Positions 11,171-23,124 of a DNA stretch of 64,000 nucleotides are shown piece after piece (within the stretch, counting starts at the first letter, position 1; the number at the start of each line of letters is the position of its first letter). Source of the stretch: Tupaia tana (taxonomy: Eukaryota > Chordata > Mammalia > Scandentia > Tupaiidae); contig JAKSZU010000006.1 in assembly GCA_026018925.1 (NCBI GenBank), forward strand, positions 189,793,449 through 189,857,448, given 5' to 3'. The translations under genes and the position numbers were made by a program. The notes under the pieces are model-generated. The model was not told the DNA's origin. It made no database searches and saw only the letters and a program-made list of their open reading frames with translations.

Positions 11171-11559
11171 TCTAGATTGCTATTAGCCATCTATCGCTGC
11201 ATAATAAATTACCTCCAGTGTTAGCAGCTTTAAACGAAAGACATTAACAAGCATTTGAACCTTCCTTTGGCTAAAGTTTTATATTTATTAAGCTGTTCAG
11301 AACTATTTAATTGTGCTAGTGTAGACTATTTTCACCAACGCATTCATTGGTTTATGTCAACACAAAACTGGATGGGCAGACTTTCTCTTCTCAGTCACTA
11401 ATTACTGAAACTTTCAAAATATCCATTTAGTATTTTAATATAACTTGAATTTTTTCTTTATAAATGACATGAGCATAACAATATATATTAATATAATTTT
11501 ACTCCATTAGAAAAGTTATAAATATCAGGCATTTTTAAAGAATTACTTTATATTTAACT

Positions 11560-11713
11560 GTATTTATTTATTTATTTTAATATTTTACCAGAGAGGGACA
11601 GAGTGAGAGAGAGAGGGAAAGTGAGAAAGCAAGCCACCAGATCCAGGACTCAAACTGTGGTCGGCCATGTGGGAGTCCAGTGCCTTTATCCACCACATCA
11701 CTTGCTGGCCCCC
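11560..11713 (-). mobile_element. type B SINE
   Basis: Reverse of the B tail (TTTATTTATTTATTTTAAT), a GAGAGAGAGGG tract, GGACTCAAACTGTGGTCGGC (B box region), GTGGGAGTCC and CTTGCTGGCCCC at the head. Confidence 0.85.
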
Positions 11714-11756
11714 CAAAATTAGGTATCGTTTAAAAAAAAGAATAAAAGTTAAACAT

Positions 11757-12002
11757 GGGACCAGCAGATGGCATAGTGATTATGTCACTGGACACCCACA
11801 TAGTCAACCATGGTTCAAGTCCAGGACCCAGTGGTTTAAAACTCACTCCAGGTGCATTCATGCATGCCCAAGATCCCGAGAGGAGAATGAAGGAGAATGG
11901 GTTGCAGCACAGGGGGTGATTTCTCTCTTTCTGTCTCTCTGTATCTCTCTAGCAAGCACAGGTGCCCTCTAGAAAAAACACCTCTCTCTAAAAAGAAAAA
12001 GG
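11757..12002 (+). mobile_element. type A SINE with deletion across the hairpin
   Basis: Head GGGACCAGCAGATGGCATAG, B box GGTTCAAGTCC. The usual GGCCATCCCCCCTGGGGGG is shortened to ACAGGGGGTGATTTC. Tail GCCCTCTAGAAAAAACACCTC then A-rich. Confidence 0.87.
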
Positions 12003-12558
12003 TAAAATAACACTCTAGGCATTTTATTATGCTCCTTATCATAGTTTGATGTTTTATCATACAATCAATTGTTATTTCACTAGGTCCACAATTAATGCAT
12101 ATATACTTTTCTTTACTTCCCTAAGTAATTTATATTCAGGAAAATTTATGTCACATTCACTGAGAGTTGTACTAATTCAGAAGATGCTTTTTTTTTTTTA
12201 TAATACTGCAGTAGTAAGTCATTTCATTAGGTATTAACTATGCTGAACAGATGCTGGCACCTCCAGTAAACTTCAATTTCATATCTCTATGAAGAAATGT
12301 TTGTTGACTTTTAATTATTTAAAGTTTAATTACTTGTTATTAGGAGAGAAAAGAGAGGAAGATACCTATTAGGGTTTTGCATAAAAACCTTAAATTGTTT
12401 ACATAAACTCATAATGATAAGTATACTAGGTCATTACATTGGAATCTTTGAAAGCACAGCTGCATCAACTATGCACTTCTAGTTTCATCTCCATTGGTGA
12501 CCGGAAATCTTGTTGAAGATCAGATCTCCTCAAAACTTCAAATGAAGAGGATATATTA

Positions 12559-12825
12559 GGGTCAGGTGGTGAAGTGGTGGTTAAGGCAGTTGGATCTCCC
12601 ATGGCTGACTACATGGTTTGATTCCTGGATCCAATGGCTTGTAAAAGACACTGGGCACATGTGTATGTGTGCCCAAAATTCCAAGAGGAAAATGTGCCCG
12701 CCCTGCCAGGGTGTGTTTTCTCATTTTAGCTCTTTCTCTCTCTCTCTCTTTCTTTCCGTGTCTCGCAAGCACACATTCCTTATAGGAAATTTTAAAAATA
12801 ATAATAATTAAAACCAAAAAGAAAT
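12559..12825 (+). mobile_element. SINE, old A-related copy
   Basis: Head GGGTCAGGTGGTGAAGTGGT, TCCCATGGCTGACTA, GCCCAAAATTCCAAGAGGA, CT-rich, AATAATAATAATTAAAA tail. TSD AGGATATA at 12548-12555 and 12826-12833. Confidence 0.8.
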
Positions 12826-13476
12826 AGGATATAAAAGGCATTCATTCAATTTTATATTCCAAAAGACACACAGAAAAAGTCAACTGAAAAGCTGTGTTAT
12901 ACAGGAAGTAATGCATGTTTAACTAATAAATGCCACAGGGTTTATTCCAAAATCATAGACTAATGTTTAGTTATGAATGTACACTTTCAGGATTAGCCCA
13001 CGGGTACAGGAAACAACATGTTCAAGAGATCTCCTTTCCAGAGCAGTAAAATACCTAGAGCATTATGAGGCTTAATTGAATAAAATTTCACCATATACAC
13101 ATGTTAATAAGCCTACAACTCTTGACAAGTTAAAACTTCATCAAGAATTTCACATCAAATAAAAATTAATTTCTACCAGCAATGTTGCATGAAACTCTAA
13201 TCCAGACAGGATGATATTGCTAACACCTGCATTCTTTTTAAAGTCACAGTTGCCCCAAAGCTAATTTTAAAATGTGTTTCCATTTTCTCCATTTCCCATG
13301 AAGCGAGCATCATAAGTAACTGGAATCTTATTTTGAGGACATTACCTTCCAAAGATCAAAACTTTAAAAATACTATTTTACTGCCAAAAAAGTAATCTGT
13401 GATAGCAAAACATCTACATGTATAGCTACATAAAATTATTATCACTTCATAAATCAACATTAAGAATATACAAATA

Positions 13477-13741
13477 GGGACCAGCAGTTGGCGTAACGGC
13501 TGTCGCTGGACTCCCATGTAGTTGACCGTGGTTTGAGTCTTGGATCTGGTGACTTAAATTTATGCGGGGCACATGTGTGAGCATGCCCAAGATTCCGAGA
13601 GAAGAATGAAGGAGAAGGGATTGCGGCGTGGCCATCCCCCTTGGGGGGGGGGGGGTGATTTCTTGCTTCTGTCTCTCTGTCTGTCTCTGTCTGTCTGGTG
13701 AGCGCACGTGCCTTATTAGCAAAAACCTCTCAAAAAAAAAT
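13477..13741 (+). mobile_element. type A SINE with expanded G run
   Basis: Full-length, mostly CpG-decayed copy. After CATCCCCCTT the G run is 13 or more (consensus about 6). Tail CTTATTAGCAAAAACCTCTC then A. Confidence 0.9.
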
Positions 13742-14221
13742 GCATACTGTGTCATTCAGAATACCCACAAGACAGGTGATTTTAAATATATTCAGTTGTT
13801 TGTACTGACGTATGTCTACCTCTTGTACTCTGTTTTGATTTTGTATTCAGCCTAAGCTGATACATGCTGAGAGAATAGAGTTATTGTGACTTGACTTGTC
13901 TTACTTGTCAAATGATTTGAAGCAGACTTTAGGTCAACAGCATTAAAATTCTAGTTGAACAGTGATCAGCTGAAGGAATTTTCCAAGGAGAATGGAAAGG
14001 AGTGAATAGACCTGTCGTAAATCCAAACAAACAAACAAAAAAACAAGTTGCAGAAAATTTCCTTTGTCATCCTCATACCTTTTTTTTCTTTTCCACTTTA
14101 GAACCTAGTTAGAAATACCACCCTGATTCTGTTTCTGTGGTTTTAAAGACAGAAATTTGTTGGGCTACTTACAAATCACTTAACTTCTCAGTGCCTCCCC
14201 TATGTGGAGATTCGCTATGTG
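13742..14221. other. unassigned intergenic sequence
   Basis: No gene signal. A short AAACAAAC simple repeat lies at 14025-14046. Confidence 0.5.
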
Positions 14222-14362
14222 GTGCACAAACTTTAGAGAGGTGTAAGAATCAACATAGACAGCTCGTTGAAATGCAGATTTTCAAGACCAGCCTCAAAAT
14301 TTTTATTTAGTGAGATGGGTCTTGTCTTTGTATCTGCCTTTTTAAACAAGTTCCCATCAAAA
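14222..14362 (+). mobile_element. MER5A-like hAT transposon fragment
   Basis: CACAAACTTTAGAGAGGTGT, AGCTCGTTGAAATGCAGATT, GTGAGATGGGTCTTG and AACAAGTTCCCATCA follow MER5A order. Confidence 0.6.
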
Positions 14363-14979
14363 TGTGAAGGAAGTAGTCTAAAGCTGGCAAATTCTTTCCA
14401 AGGCTCCTTCCACCTATTATAAACCCCCAAGTTAACATTTCCTTTAGATTTCATAAAAAAGAATAAAAACTAATTTTCTGGCTCCCAAAGGTAAAGTAGG
14501 GAAGAATTTTGATATTATTAAAGTGTTCCAGCTCATCCATTCAGGTTTTTAACATCTGTATGGAGGCCACTCTAAGTCCACAGAATATCACAAGAGATAC
14601 ATAACTTTTCCTAATGGCTATACTGTTGCTCAAGGAATGTTTTATTAAATATTACAAAACTAGACAGGGATGCTACAAGGATATAAAAATGTGCAGTCTC
14701 TTTGGAAAGTGTGTTGATTTCTTACAGCTTCAAGACAACAAAAAGTTAATATGTACCTTGACTTCCTCATTTTGAATTTCAGTTGTGACAGAACCTCAAG
14801 AGAAATCAAAATTAAAGTTTTCAAACTAAAGAATACTCTGGAGATTATCTATTACATATATCTCTGTTTTCTCTAAGGTGTTATCAGCTCTATAATACCA
14901 ATAATTTTTATGTATTTATATTTGTATTATTTTGGCACATTGCCTGTCTTACTGTAGACATTTCAAAAAAGTGCATTGA
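14363..14979. other. unassigned intergenic sequence
   Basis: No coding or named-repeat signal. Confidence 0.5.
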
Positions 14980-15140
14980 GGGACTAGCAGATGTCGTGGT
15001 TGTTAAAGGTACTGAACTCCCACATGGCTGATTGTGATTCAAGTCCCAGACCTGGTGACTTGCTTTCTTGCTTTCTCTCTCTCTCTCTTTCTCTCACTCT
15101 GTCCCTCTCTGATCAAATTTAAATAAATAGTTAAATAGAA
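14980..15140 (+). mobile_element. type B SINE
   Basis: GGGACTAGCAGATGTCGTGG head, GATTCAAGTCCCAGACC, CTCTCT tract, tail CTGATCAAATTTAAATAAAT. Confidence 0.85.
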
Positions 15141-15764
15141 TAATTCTTTTGAAAAACAAATTTGCTGAGTAAGTGGATAAAAAATGAAAATAATGAATAT
15201 ATCTTGTCCTTGAAGTACTTATAGAGAGGCTGAGGGACACACTGGACTCATTTTGTAAGTGGTAGATCTAGATTTAGAGTCCCCTCAGATATCCTGAATC
15301 CTAAGAAAAGCCTCTAAACATTGTATAAATATTTAATGACCTCTGATAGACAAATAACTCTTAAGTCTTAAAAAAAAGTCTTGAAAACTGCCACTTTTCT
15401 TCACTCATCTCTATTACTTCAGGCAACACATCCTGAAGTACTAAGAAGAGTGACATCTTATTCAAGAAATGTTGATCCTCACAGATTGTATAATTGACAA
15501 GACAAATAATTTCAAATTCATTTTTTCTGGATAGTGGATCTTTCTGTTTACCAGCTAATGTAACCCCATCATGTGGCAATAACTTTTATCAAGGGATTTG
15601 CTTTAGGTGGATGTGAAGCCATAGGTGTGAGTAAAGAGTTATAGGTCAATGCAAAACATAACTCATACTTAATGGCCTTAGCAGAAGTAGACTTGTTTAT
15701 TTGATTGAAAAAAAGCTAAAATTCAATACACTTGAGAGGAGGCAAGAGTTAGGAGATCCTCATG
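15141..15764. other. unassigned intergenic sequence
   Basis: Nothing recognised. The minus reading frame at 15361-15579 has no family resemblance. Confidence 0.5.
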
Positions 15765-16510
15765 ACTTTAGTTACCTGTTGCTATATTACAAACACATCA
15801 AAATATAGCGGCTTAAAACAAAAATCATTTTGGGGCCAGCTTATGGTGTGGTGGTTGAGGCAGCTGGATCCCACTTGGCCAACTATGTAGTTAGAGTCCC
15901 AGACTCTGGCTTAAGAAACATCCCAGCAGGTGCATATGTGTGAGTGTCCAAAATTCCAAAAGGAGAGAAAAATGGAGAAGAAATTGTGCCTGACCATTTC
16001 CCATGGGAAGTGCTTTCTCACTTTCTCTCTTCTCGCTCTCACTCTAGCTCTCTCCTGTGAGCACAAGTACCCTCTGGTGAAAAGCAAAAACATAAGAACC
16101 ATTTTCCTGTAGCCCAGATTCTGTGGGTTAGCTAAGGCCCAGATACTCATTTGATCTTGCTTAGGGTCTTCACACTCTTACCATCAAATGGTAACTGTGA
16201 TGAAATGTCTGGCCCCTCATTGCTCCTCCTTGTGACCTCTCTTTCTCCAGCAAACCTGGCTGCACTTCATTCATGTGGAGATGTGTTCTAAGAGAAAAGA
16301 AGAATGTTGCAAGGCAGGCCTTTAAAATTCCTAGGTTCACAAATGCCAAAGTCTCTTCCTTTACATTCCACTTGTCAAAGCCATAGTAAACCCAGCCTAG
16401 ATTCAACAAGAGAAGACATAACCCTCTACCTCTGGGAGGAGCAGCATTCAGTAACAGAGATGAGTGATATTGTTTGGAACTGTCTTTGGAAACTAGCTAA
16501 ATATTGTTCT
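15765..16510 (+). mobile_element. ancient LTR-like repeat, interrupted by a SINE
   Basis: TTACCTGTTGCTATATTACA then AGCGGCTTAAAACAAAAATC at left. To the right of a SINE are TTCTGTGGGTTAGC, CTTGTCAAAGCCATAGTAAA, GGGAGGAGCAGCATT and CTTTGGAAACTAGC. This order is common in old mammalian LTR-type repeats; I do not commit to a family name. Confidence 0.5.
15832..16098 (+). mobile_element. SINE, old A-related copy
   Basis: GGGGCCAGCTTATGGTGTGG head, TCCAAAATTCCAAAAGGAGA, TTCCCATGGGAAGTG hairpin, CCCTCTGGTGAAAAGCAAAA tail. Confidence 0.8.
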
Positions 16511-18334
16511 GTTAGCTAAATATCAATATATCCAGATTATTGACGATTGTGGTGTCTGAAAGTAGGGTATTGAATGCTTTGTGAAAGCATTTCTGTGATT
16601 TTTAAACAAGTTATTGCAACTCTCCTTGGCTGTATGTAGCTAAACTATACTATCCAATTTTACATATGTACTTTTTACAAAGGGAGACTAGCATTTATTG
16701 CATGTGTGGAGAAAACAAAGAATAAAAGCCAAGAATCCATTTGCCACCCAAGCAATTAATTCCCCAGTCTTTGTTACTCTTGTGACTCTACAAAGAAAGG
16801 TTCTTATGGATACCGGCATTTTTTTTCTCTCTGAACTGACATGTCTAACAGAGATGAGATGTGAAAAGAATGCTTACTTACCCAGATCTTTCCCATTTTA
16901 GGTAGAATTAGAGGAATCAGAAGTGAAGACACCTAGGATGCAAGATGGATGGAAGACCAGCCAGAGCAGCTCGAATTTAAAATGGGAGGGAGGATTATAC
17001 ATTTTCACATCTTCTTTTTTTTCCTAGTAGTTAGTTAGAACAAGATACTGACTGGCTAGAGTATGGAGGTAAAAGGATTGTGGTATGGCAGGACCCTACA
17101 GAAGGTACCATTTTCTCTCTAGCACTCTTTCCAAGAAAGAAATAACAATAAATAAATGTTTAAAAATCCCAATAATAACAATGCCTAATTCAAATTTGCT
17201 TTGTGGTTTCAGTCTATGTCTGCCTGAGTATAACCACTCTTTATAATCATAGAAGAGAAGAAAAAATAGTAAGCTTGTATTTCTGTGATAGAATGGGGAA
17301 AATAAAAGTTCTCCCAGCCTGCTCTGAAAATGCCATGCTTGAATTCCACCATGTGACAGCATAAAAGACTGGGTAATGGCCTAAGTAACCCCTGGACTTA
17401 AGGAGTCCTTCCTGTAATCCGTGTACTGAACCAGTGTATTGAACTGGTTACAGGAAGAGTGTCAGCAACGGCAGTCAGAAAACATTTGTTTTTGTCTTTG
17501 TAGGAAAGCTTTTTTCTTGCCTCTAGGTGAAAATGTAGATAGTCCCATCATTTTAGCTTTATTATTAGGAAATTAAAATTTCCTTGATCTCTTCATGTCA
17601 CAAAACAGTATCGATTCAATATGAAAAATATCTGGTCCTATGTATTAGTCAAATCTTTTGATTTCATTCAAAGTCATAGGTAATCTCCTTTTGCCTTAGG
17701 CTTATTAGCTTGTTCACATGTTTTTCAAGGTGTTTCTTTCTCAGTGGCATGTAGTTCCCTCCACCTGACTCAATGCTTCTCTCTGCTGGATCCTAGTTAT
17801 TCTTATGACCCCTAAGAATACAGTGATTTCCACCACTTGACACTAAGATTCTTTTGTACTTCTAAAATGATCCTACTTGTGAAGGGTTAAGATTTTCTGT
17901 ATGCTGCTATTTTACATGGTGGCTACACATGGCCTTTAGGAAATACTCACATACCCTTTGTTCCACAATTAGTGAAAAGGAAAGCTGATTCTAACTAGGT
18001 GGCAAAACCGTTTTACCCTTGCCCTTGGAGCAGCTATTCAGGCATCTTGTATTCAAGGGAGTCTTCACAAATCCACTATGCTTCCCTATCTTCATGGAGT
18101 ACCACCACATTTTCTGAGATGGCTCCTGAAGTATCTCTAAATTTTATGTCCTCTCACTTGCAACTTGAAAGGAAAAAGGAGTGAGTACCCTACCTCACCT
18201 CCCTGGGGAAGGTTCTAGTCAAGACCTAGTCCTGCTGCCCTTTATGTGCCTGCAGTGCATGAAAGTGTTCAAGACTCATAAATGGTTTCTGTGCAAGTTC
18301 TTCAGCACTGTTTGCCTAACTCTGGTTTCTGAGA
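16511..18334. other. unassigned intergenic sequence, SINE-free
   Basis: About 1.8 kb without an assignable repeat or gene. A small perfect inverted repeat, AACCAGT...ACTGGTT, lies at 17429-17449. Confidence 0.5.
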
Positions 18335-18530
18335 AATAGAACGGTTTAGTAGATAAAAGCAAGGACTTAGGAACTATATTTCCCAGCTTCAAATTCCAAC
18401 TTACTAACCCTTACAAGGCTTTGGTTTCCTCTTCCATCAAATTAACTCACTTGATTGATATTAATGTCTACTTAAGTTCACTGTGATGGTTAAATAAATT
18501 AATAGTATAGGGCCCTGAAAAGAGTGATCC
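18335..18530 (+). mobile_element. MIR
   Basis: GGTTTAGTAGATAAAAGCAA, a diverged core, GGTTTCCTCTTCCATCAAAT and GATGGTTAAATAAATTAATA follow MIR order. Confidence 0.65.
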
Positions 18531-18699
18531 AGAAGTCAAGAAGAATCTTATTTTAACATCTAATCAACTTTTTCTTTATCCTCGCAAATGTCAGTCAAAA
18601 TCTGAGATAGCAAACATGTTAGAGAAATTAGCTATACACAAGGGTGGAGGGTAATGTCTAAGAATACACCAATTTTAAAATTGAGATTCAATTAGACTG

Positions 18700-18835
18700 G
18701 CAAGTTGGCCAGAGGTTCAATACTGCCAGTAAGTTCTGTGTGACCTAAAGTAGGTTAATAACTCACATTGCTTGATTTTCTCATTCATATGTAAGATTCA
18801 GAGTTTTTCTAATTCCAGGATATAAAAAATGATAT
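18700..18835 (+). mobile_element. MIR-like fragment
   Basis: TTCTGTGTGACCTAAAGTAG and TTGATTTTCTCATTCATATG match the MIR core weakly. Confidence 0.4.
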
Positions 18836-18850
18836 GTCAAAACCATTCAT

Positions 18851-19129
18851 TCAGGACCAGCAGATAGTATAATGATTATGTTGCTGGAGTCCCACATGGC
18901 TGAGCATGGTTTGAGTTCGGGACCTGGTTCCTTGTAACTCACAGAGGGCACATGAGAGTGTGTACCCAAAATCCCAAGAGGAGAATGGAATAGAAGGGAT
19001 TGGGGCATGGCCATCCCCCCTTGGGGGGGGGGGTGACTTCTAGCTTTCTGTCTCTCTGTCTCTCTCTCATTTTCCAGTGAACTCTCATGCCCTATAGCAA
19101 ACATCTCTCTAAAAAGCAAACAAGCAAGC
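18851..19129 (+). mobile_element. type A SINE with expanded G run
   Basis: TSD AAAACCATTCAT at 18839-18850 and 19130-19141. The G run after CATCCCCCCTT is 11. Tail CCCTATAGCAAACATCTCTC then A/AAGC. Confidence 0.93.
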
Positions 19130-19141
19130 AAAACCATTCAT

Positions 19142-19245
19142 CTGGCAAGTGTTTATGAAGCATACACTTGTGTCATGACACTGTGCCCTAAGGATTCAGC
19201 AGTGAACAAAAAGAGGAAAAGTTTCTGGCATCATGGTGGTGATAC
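19142..19245 (+). mobile_element. L2 3'-end-like fragment
   Basis: GACACTGTGCCCTAAGGATT then CAGCAGTGAACAAAAAGAGG resembles the conserved L2 terminal region. Confidence 0.45.
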
Positions 19246-19854
19246 ATTAGTGGTAGGATCCAAACAAACAAATAAAAAAAATGAAATATGTGATATGCCT
19301 TATGATTATTCCATTGCCCATAGGACCCCATGAGGACTTGCGTTTAGGGGAGCATGGAAGTCCCATGTTAAGGACATTAAGTGATTTTTTTTTTACTTCT
19401 ACAAGCAGATAATGATAATGAGATTGAATAATGCTTAAGAAAGGAAAGAAAGACGATGCAGGAGATCGAGGGCCTCCTCTTTTGCTGGACAATGATGACG
19501 TTGAGACCAGCAACGGTGATCTTAGAGTACACAAATCTTCTGGACTCTCTCTTAGCCCCAGTGGATTCTTCAGAGGATTAAGAGGGCAGTCTTATCTAGA
19601 GCTCTTTACATCATGTTCCTTTATGATAATCGGTATATTGCACATAGGAACAACAACAACAAAAAGCAAAATAACCACCTGTTTTTTAGGATTATGCTTG
19701 TGTGAATCCTTTCTAACCTACATGAAAGACTGTTTCTGTGACCTATAAAAAATTTTAGAAACATGAGTCATTTCAAAAATCTTACTTCTACCTTTTTTTA
19801 TCATGAAGAAACTAACACCACCAAATACGGGTCCACCCATAGGCCAATCTGCGA
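19246..19854. other. unassigned intergenic sequence
   Basis: No recognised gene. The 105-codon plus frame at 19431-19748 has no family resemblance or splice context. Confidence 0.5.
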
Positions 19855-20770
19855 TCTTATATGTTACTGGTGGGAATGGGAAGTGGTACAACTACTCTGG
19901 CAGTTTTTATTAAATCAAACATATACTTTCTCTGTAGCCCACAATTTAATCAAGAGAAACAATCAGGGGACCAGCAGTTAGCGTAATGGCTATGTCGCTG
20001 GACTCCCACGTAGTCGACCGCGGTTCGAGTCCCGGACCCGGCGGCTTAAACTCACGCCGGGCGCGTGTACGTGCGTGCCCAAGATCCCGAGAGGAGAATG
20101 GAGGAGAAGGGATTGCGGCGTGGCCATCCCCCCTGGGGGGTGATTTCCTGCTTTCTATCTCTCTGTCTCTCTCTGTCTGTCTGGCGAGCGCACGCGCCCT
20201 ATAGCAAAAACCTCTCAAAAAAAAAAAAAAAGAAAAAAAAAAAAAAAAAAAAAGAGAAACAATCAGACAAACAAAAACAATTAGACAGGCAACATGGCAA
20301 TATGTTCATACACACAAAATAAATTAATTTATAAGAATGTTCATAACAGCTTATTCCTAATGGCTAAAAACTAGAAACATGTCAGATACTTACCAACTGG
20401 CAAATAAACTGTGACTTATTAATACCACAGAATACTTACCAATAAAACATAATGTAATAACATGAAGAAATACCAAGCACACAGTGCTGAGTGAGAGAAA
20501 TCTTACACAGAGTATAAGAAGATATAATGAATGATATAAAGAAGAATCTAGAACAGTAAAAACTAATCTATGGATAAAAATAAGGATAGTGATTGTCTCT
20601 GGGATGGTGGAAGCAATGACTGACTTGGAAAAATCATGAAGGAACTTTTTGGTAGTATAGACATCCCTCTATCTTGATAGAGATTTTTTGGTTGTACAGA
20701 TATGATTCTGTGAATAGTACTTGAACTAATAGAAAAATACACTTAAGTTTTTGCATTTCATTATGTGCAA
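19855..20770 (+). mobile_element. L1 ORF2 end and 3' UTR, split by a SINE
   Basis: TGTTACTGGTGGGAATGGGA, ATGTTCATAACAGCTTATTC, AGTGCTGAGTGAGAGAAATC and TGATTGTCTCTGGGATGG follow the standard L1 3' order. Decayed. Confidence 0.75.
19967..20252 (+). mobile_element. type A SINE, young reference-quality copy
   Basis: Perfect 14-bp TSD AGAGAAACAATCAG (19953-19966 and 20253-20266) inside an L1. Intact A box TAGCGTAATGG, B box GGTTCGAGTCC, unmutated CpGs, hairpin CCCCCCTGGGGGG, tail GCGCCCTATAGCAAAAACC then A. Confidence 0.97.
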
Positions 20771-21005
20771 ATATTACATTAAAAGAAAAAATAATTTTAT
20801 AAAATATTAAACTCTAGTTAATACCATATGTGCTTAAATATATGAGAAATGCACTGATGTCTATAACATATATGGAAAAGCATAAAAAATAAAATGAGTT
20901 ATGGATATGGTAATATTGTTTATTACGTAATCAAACAAGTATAATAAAAGGTTACTAATGTAATCTAGGTGATAGGTACATGTTTATTTACTACACAATT
21001 CTTTC

Positions 21006-21262
21006 TTTTTTTTTTTTTGAGAGGTTTTTGTTATAGGGCGCGTACGCTCACCAGACAGACAGAGACAGAGAGACAGAAAGTGAGAAATCACCCCCCAGGG
21101 GGGATGGCCACGCCGCAATCCCTTCTCCTCCAGTCTCCTCTCGGGATCTTGGGCATGCACGCACACACGCCTGGCGTGAGTTTAAGCCCCTGGTCTGGGA
21201 CTCGAACTGTGGTCAACTACATGGAGTCCAGCGACATAGCCATTACGATAACTGCTGGTCCC
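21006..21262 (-). mobile_element. type A SINE, fairly young
   Basis: TSD CACAATTCTTT (from 20994) and CACAGTTCTTT (from 21263). TTATAGGGCGCGTACGCTCA at the tail side, TGGGACTCGAACTGTGG around the B box. Confidence 0.92.
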
Positions 21263-21727
21263 CACAGTTCTTTTTTCTATGAGCTTGATAATGTTCAAAA
21301 TAATACTCAAGAAAAAAAAATCTGTATTTGAACTAAAATATGATTTTATTACCTTTGATTATTGTAAAAACTCAAAAACTGAATATGTCATAACTCTGTT
21401 ACATACCTCTTATTAACATAAGAAAGACAATAAAAGATATATTTATTCACTAATTATTTCAATTCGATTATTATTTTTTAAGCAACTAGTAGTCAGTCTC
21501 TAAGATAGACACAATAGTCTGTTATTGTCCTTCTAGTTGAATGGGAGAAGAAAATGTAATTTGTAAAATAACTATTCTTTATATAAACAATATGCTACTT
21601 ACATTTAAAGTAACTTTAGAGTGGAAAATTTCTTTTAAAATTCCTAACATCACTTGAGTATTTTAGTTAAATTTGATTTAAAATATTTACAATGAAGAAT
21701 AATTAACTGTTATGAAAATAAGTTTCA
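21263..21727. other. unassigned AT-rich sequence
   Basis: No gene or named repeat seen. Confidence 0.5.
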
Positions 21728-21992
21728 GGGACCAGCAGTTAGCCTAATGGCTACGTCGCTGGACTCTTATGTAGTCGACCGCAATTTGAGTCCCAGATCC
21801 AGTGGCTTAAACTCACGCCGGGCGCGTGTGCGTGAGTGCCCAAGATGCTGAGAGGAGAATGGAAGAGAAAGGATTGTGGTGTGGCCATCCTCCCTGGAGG
21901 GTGATTTCTCGCTTTCTGTCTCTGTTTCTCTCTGTTTTTCTGGTGAGTGCACACACCCTATAGCAAACACCTCTCCAAAAACAGAAATAAAA
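21728..21992 (+). mobile_element. type A SINE
   Basis: GGGACCAGCAGTTAGCCTAA head, full body, tail CCCTATAGCAAACACCTCTC. TSD AAGTTTCA at 21720-21727 and 21993-22000. Confidence 0.92.
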
Positions 21993-22763
21993 AAGTTTCA
22001 CAAATAGGCTTTATGGTACTTTCTATATTGAACAAATAGTTAGCAACTTACCTCCAATTAATATTCCTCTTATTTTTCATATATAGCCAGAAGATAGTTT
22101 ATAAAAGTAACTGTTAATGCAAGTAACTAATCCAAAAAGAAATCAGTTGAATATAATTTAGAAGAACAATATAGAAAAAAAATTGTTAAATCAAAAAAAA
22201 AAAAAAAGTTTTCTGAAACATAGCCAGCAACATCACAAGATTTGTCCTTAATACCTACATAATGTAAATTACATCTGGCATGTCTCTGCAATAAAGCCAC
22301 AGAGCCCAGACATAACTGAAGTAAATAGCTTTAAGCAAGTTAATTTATAAGCTCATCCAGAGAGTGTATACGCAGCTGTCAAAAAATATTAGTTTTTTAG
22401 TTACTGACTTTAAATACAAATCGTATTATCTCTATGACTGAAATGCTAAAAGCAAGCATTTGATCAGTAGGATATTTGGTCTAGTCCTCATTATTCTATT
22501 CTGTCTGTTCTTTTCTTCTGTGAATTTACCCACCTAAGCATTACCCTAATCTCCAATCATATTTCTCCTATAGAATACTGAATGTTTTTTTAAAAAACAT
22601 TTCAACAGTAAACTTTTCATCTTGCTCCCCTCAAAATCCATGCAACTTTATTGAACCATAATTCTACTCTCATTATTCAGAAGCTAAATATAATTTATTT
22701 TTGTGTTAATATAGTCTGCTAAGTTACTGAATTTTATTAGTTTTCCCTTCGAAATAGTTTTTC
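21993..22763. other. unassigned AT-rich sequence
   Basis: No gene or named repeat seen; one A run at 22194-22207. Confidence 0.5.
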
Positions 22764-23024
22764 GGGACCAGCAGTTGGTGTAATGGCTATGTTGCTGGAC
22801 TCCCATGTAGTTGACTGCACTTCGAGTCCCAGACCTGGGGGCTTAAACTCATGTCAGGCACGTGTGCATGCGTGCCCAAGATCCCAAGAGGAGAACAAAG
22901 AAGGAATTGCGGTGTGACCATCGCCCCTGGGGGGGGTGATTTCTTGCTTTCTGTTTCTCGGTCTAACTCTGTCTGTCTGGCAAGAGCACAAGCCCTATAA
23001 CAAAAACCTCTCAAAAAAAAAAAA
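22764..23024 (+). mobile_element. type A SINE
   Basis: TSD AGTTTTTC (22756-22763 and 23025-23032). B box CTTCGAGTCC with a changed first base; G run of 8; tail CCCTATAACAAAAACCTCTC. Confidence 0.92.
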
Positions 23025-23124
23025 AGTTTTTCAAACATCTTTTTTTCCTTCTTTATATTCTGATTGCTACCAATCTAATTAAATGATCTTATACTGAACT
23101 TGTATTGCAATTACTTTTAAGTTT

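Noticed and set aside
19967-20045. tRNA gene calls from the A and B boxes in SINE heads
   Set aside because: Promoter boxes are present but acceptor and anticodon stems do not pair and the sequence continues into the SINE body, so these are tRNA-derived retroposons.
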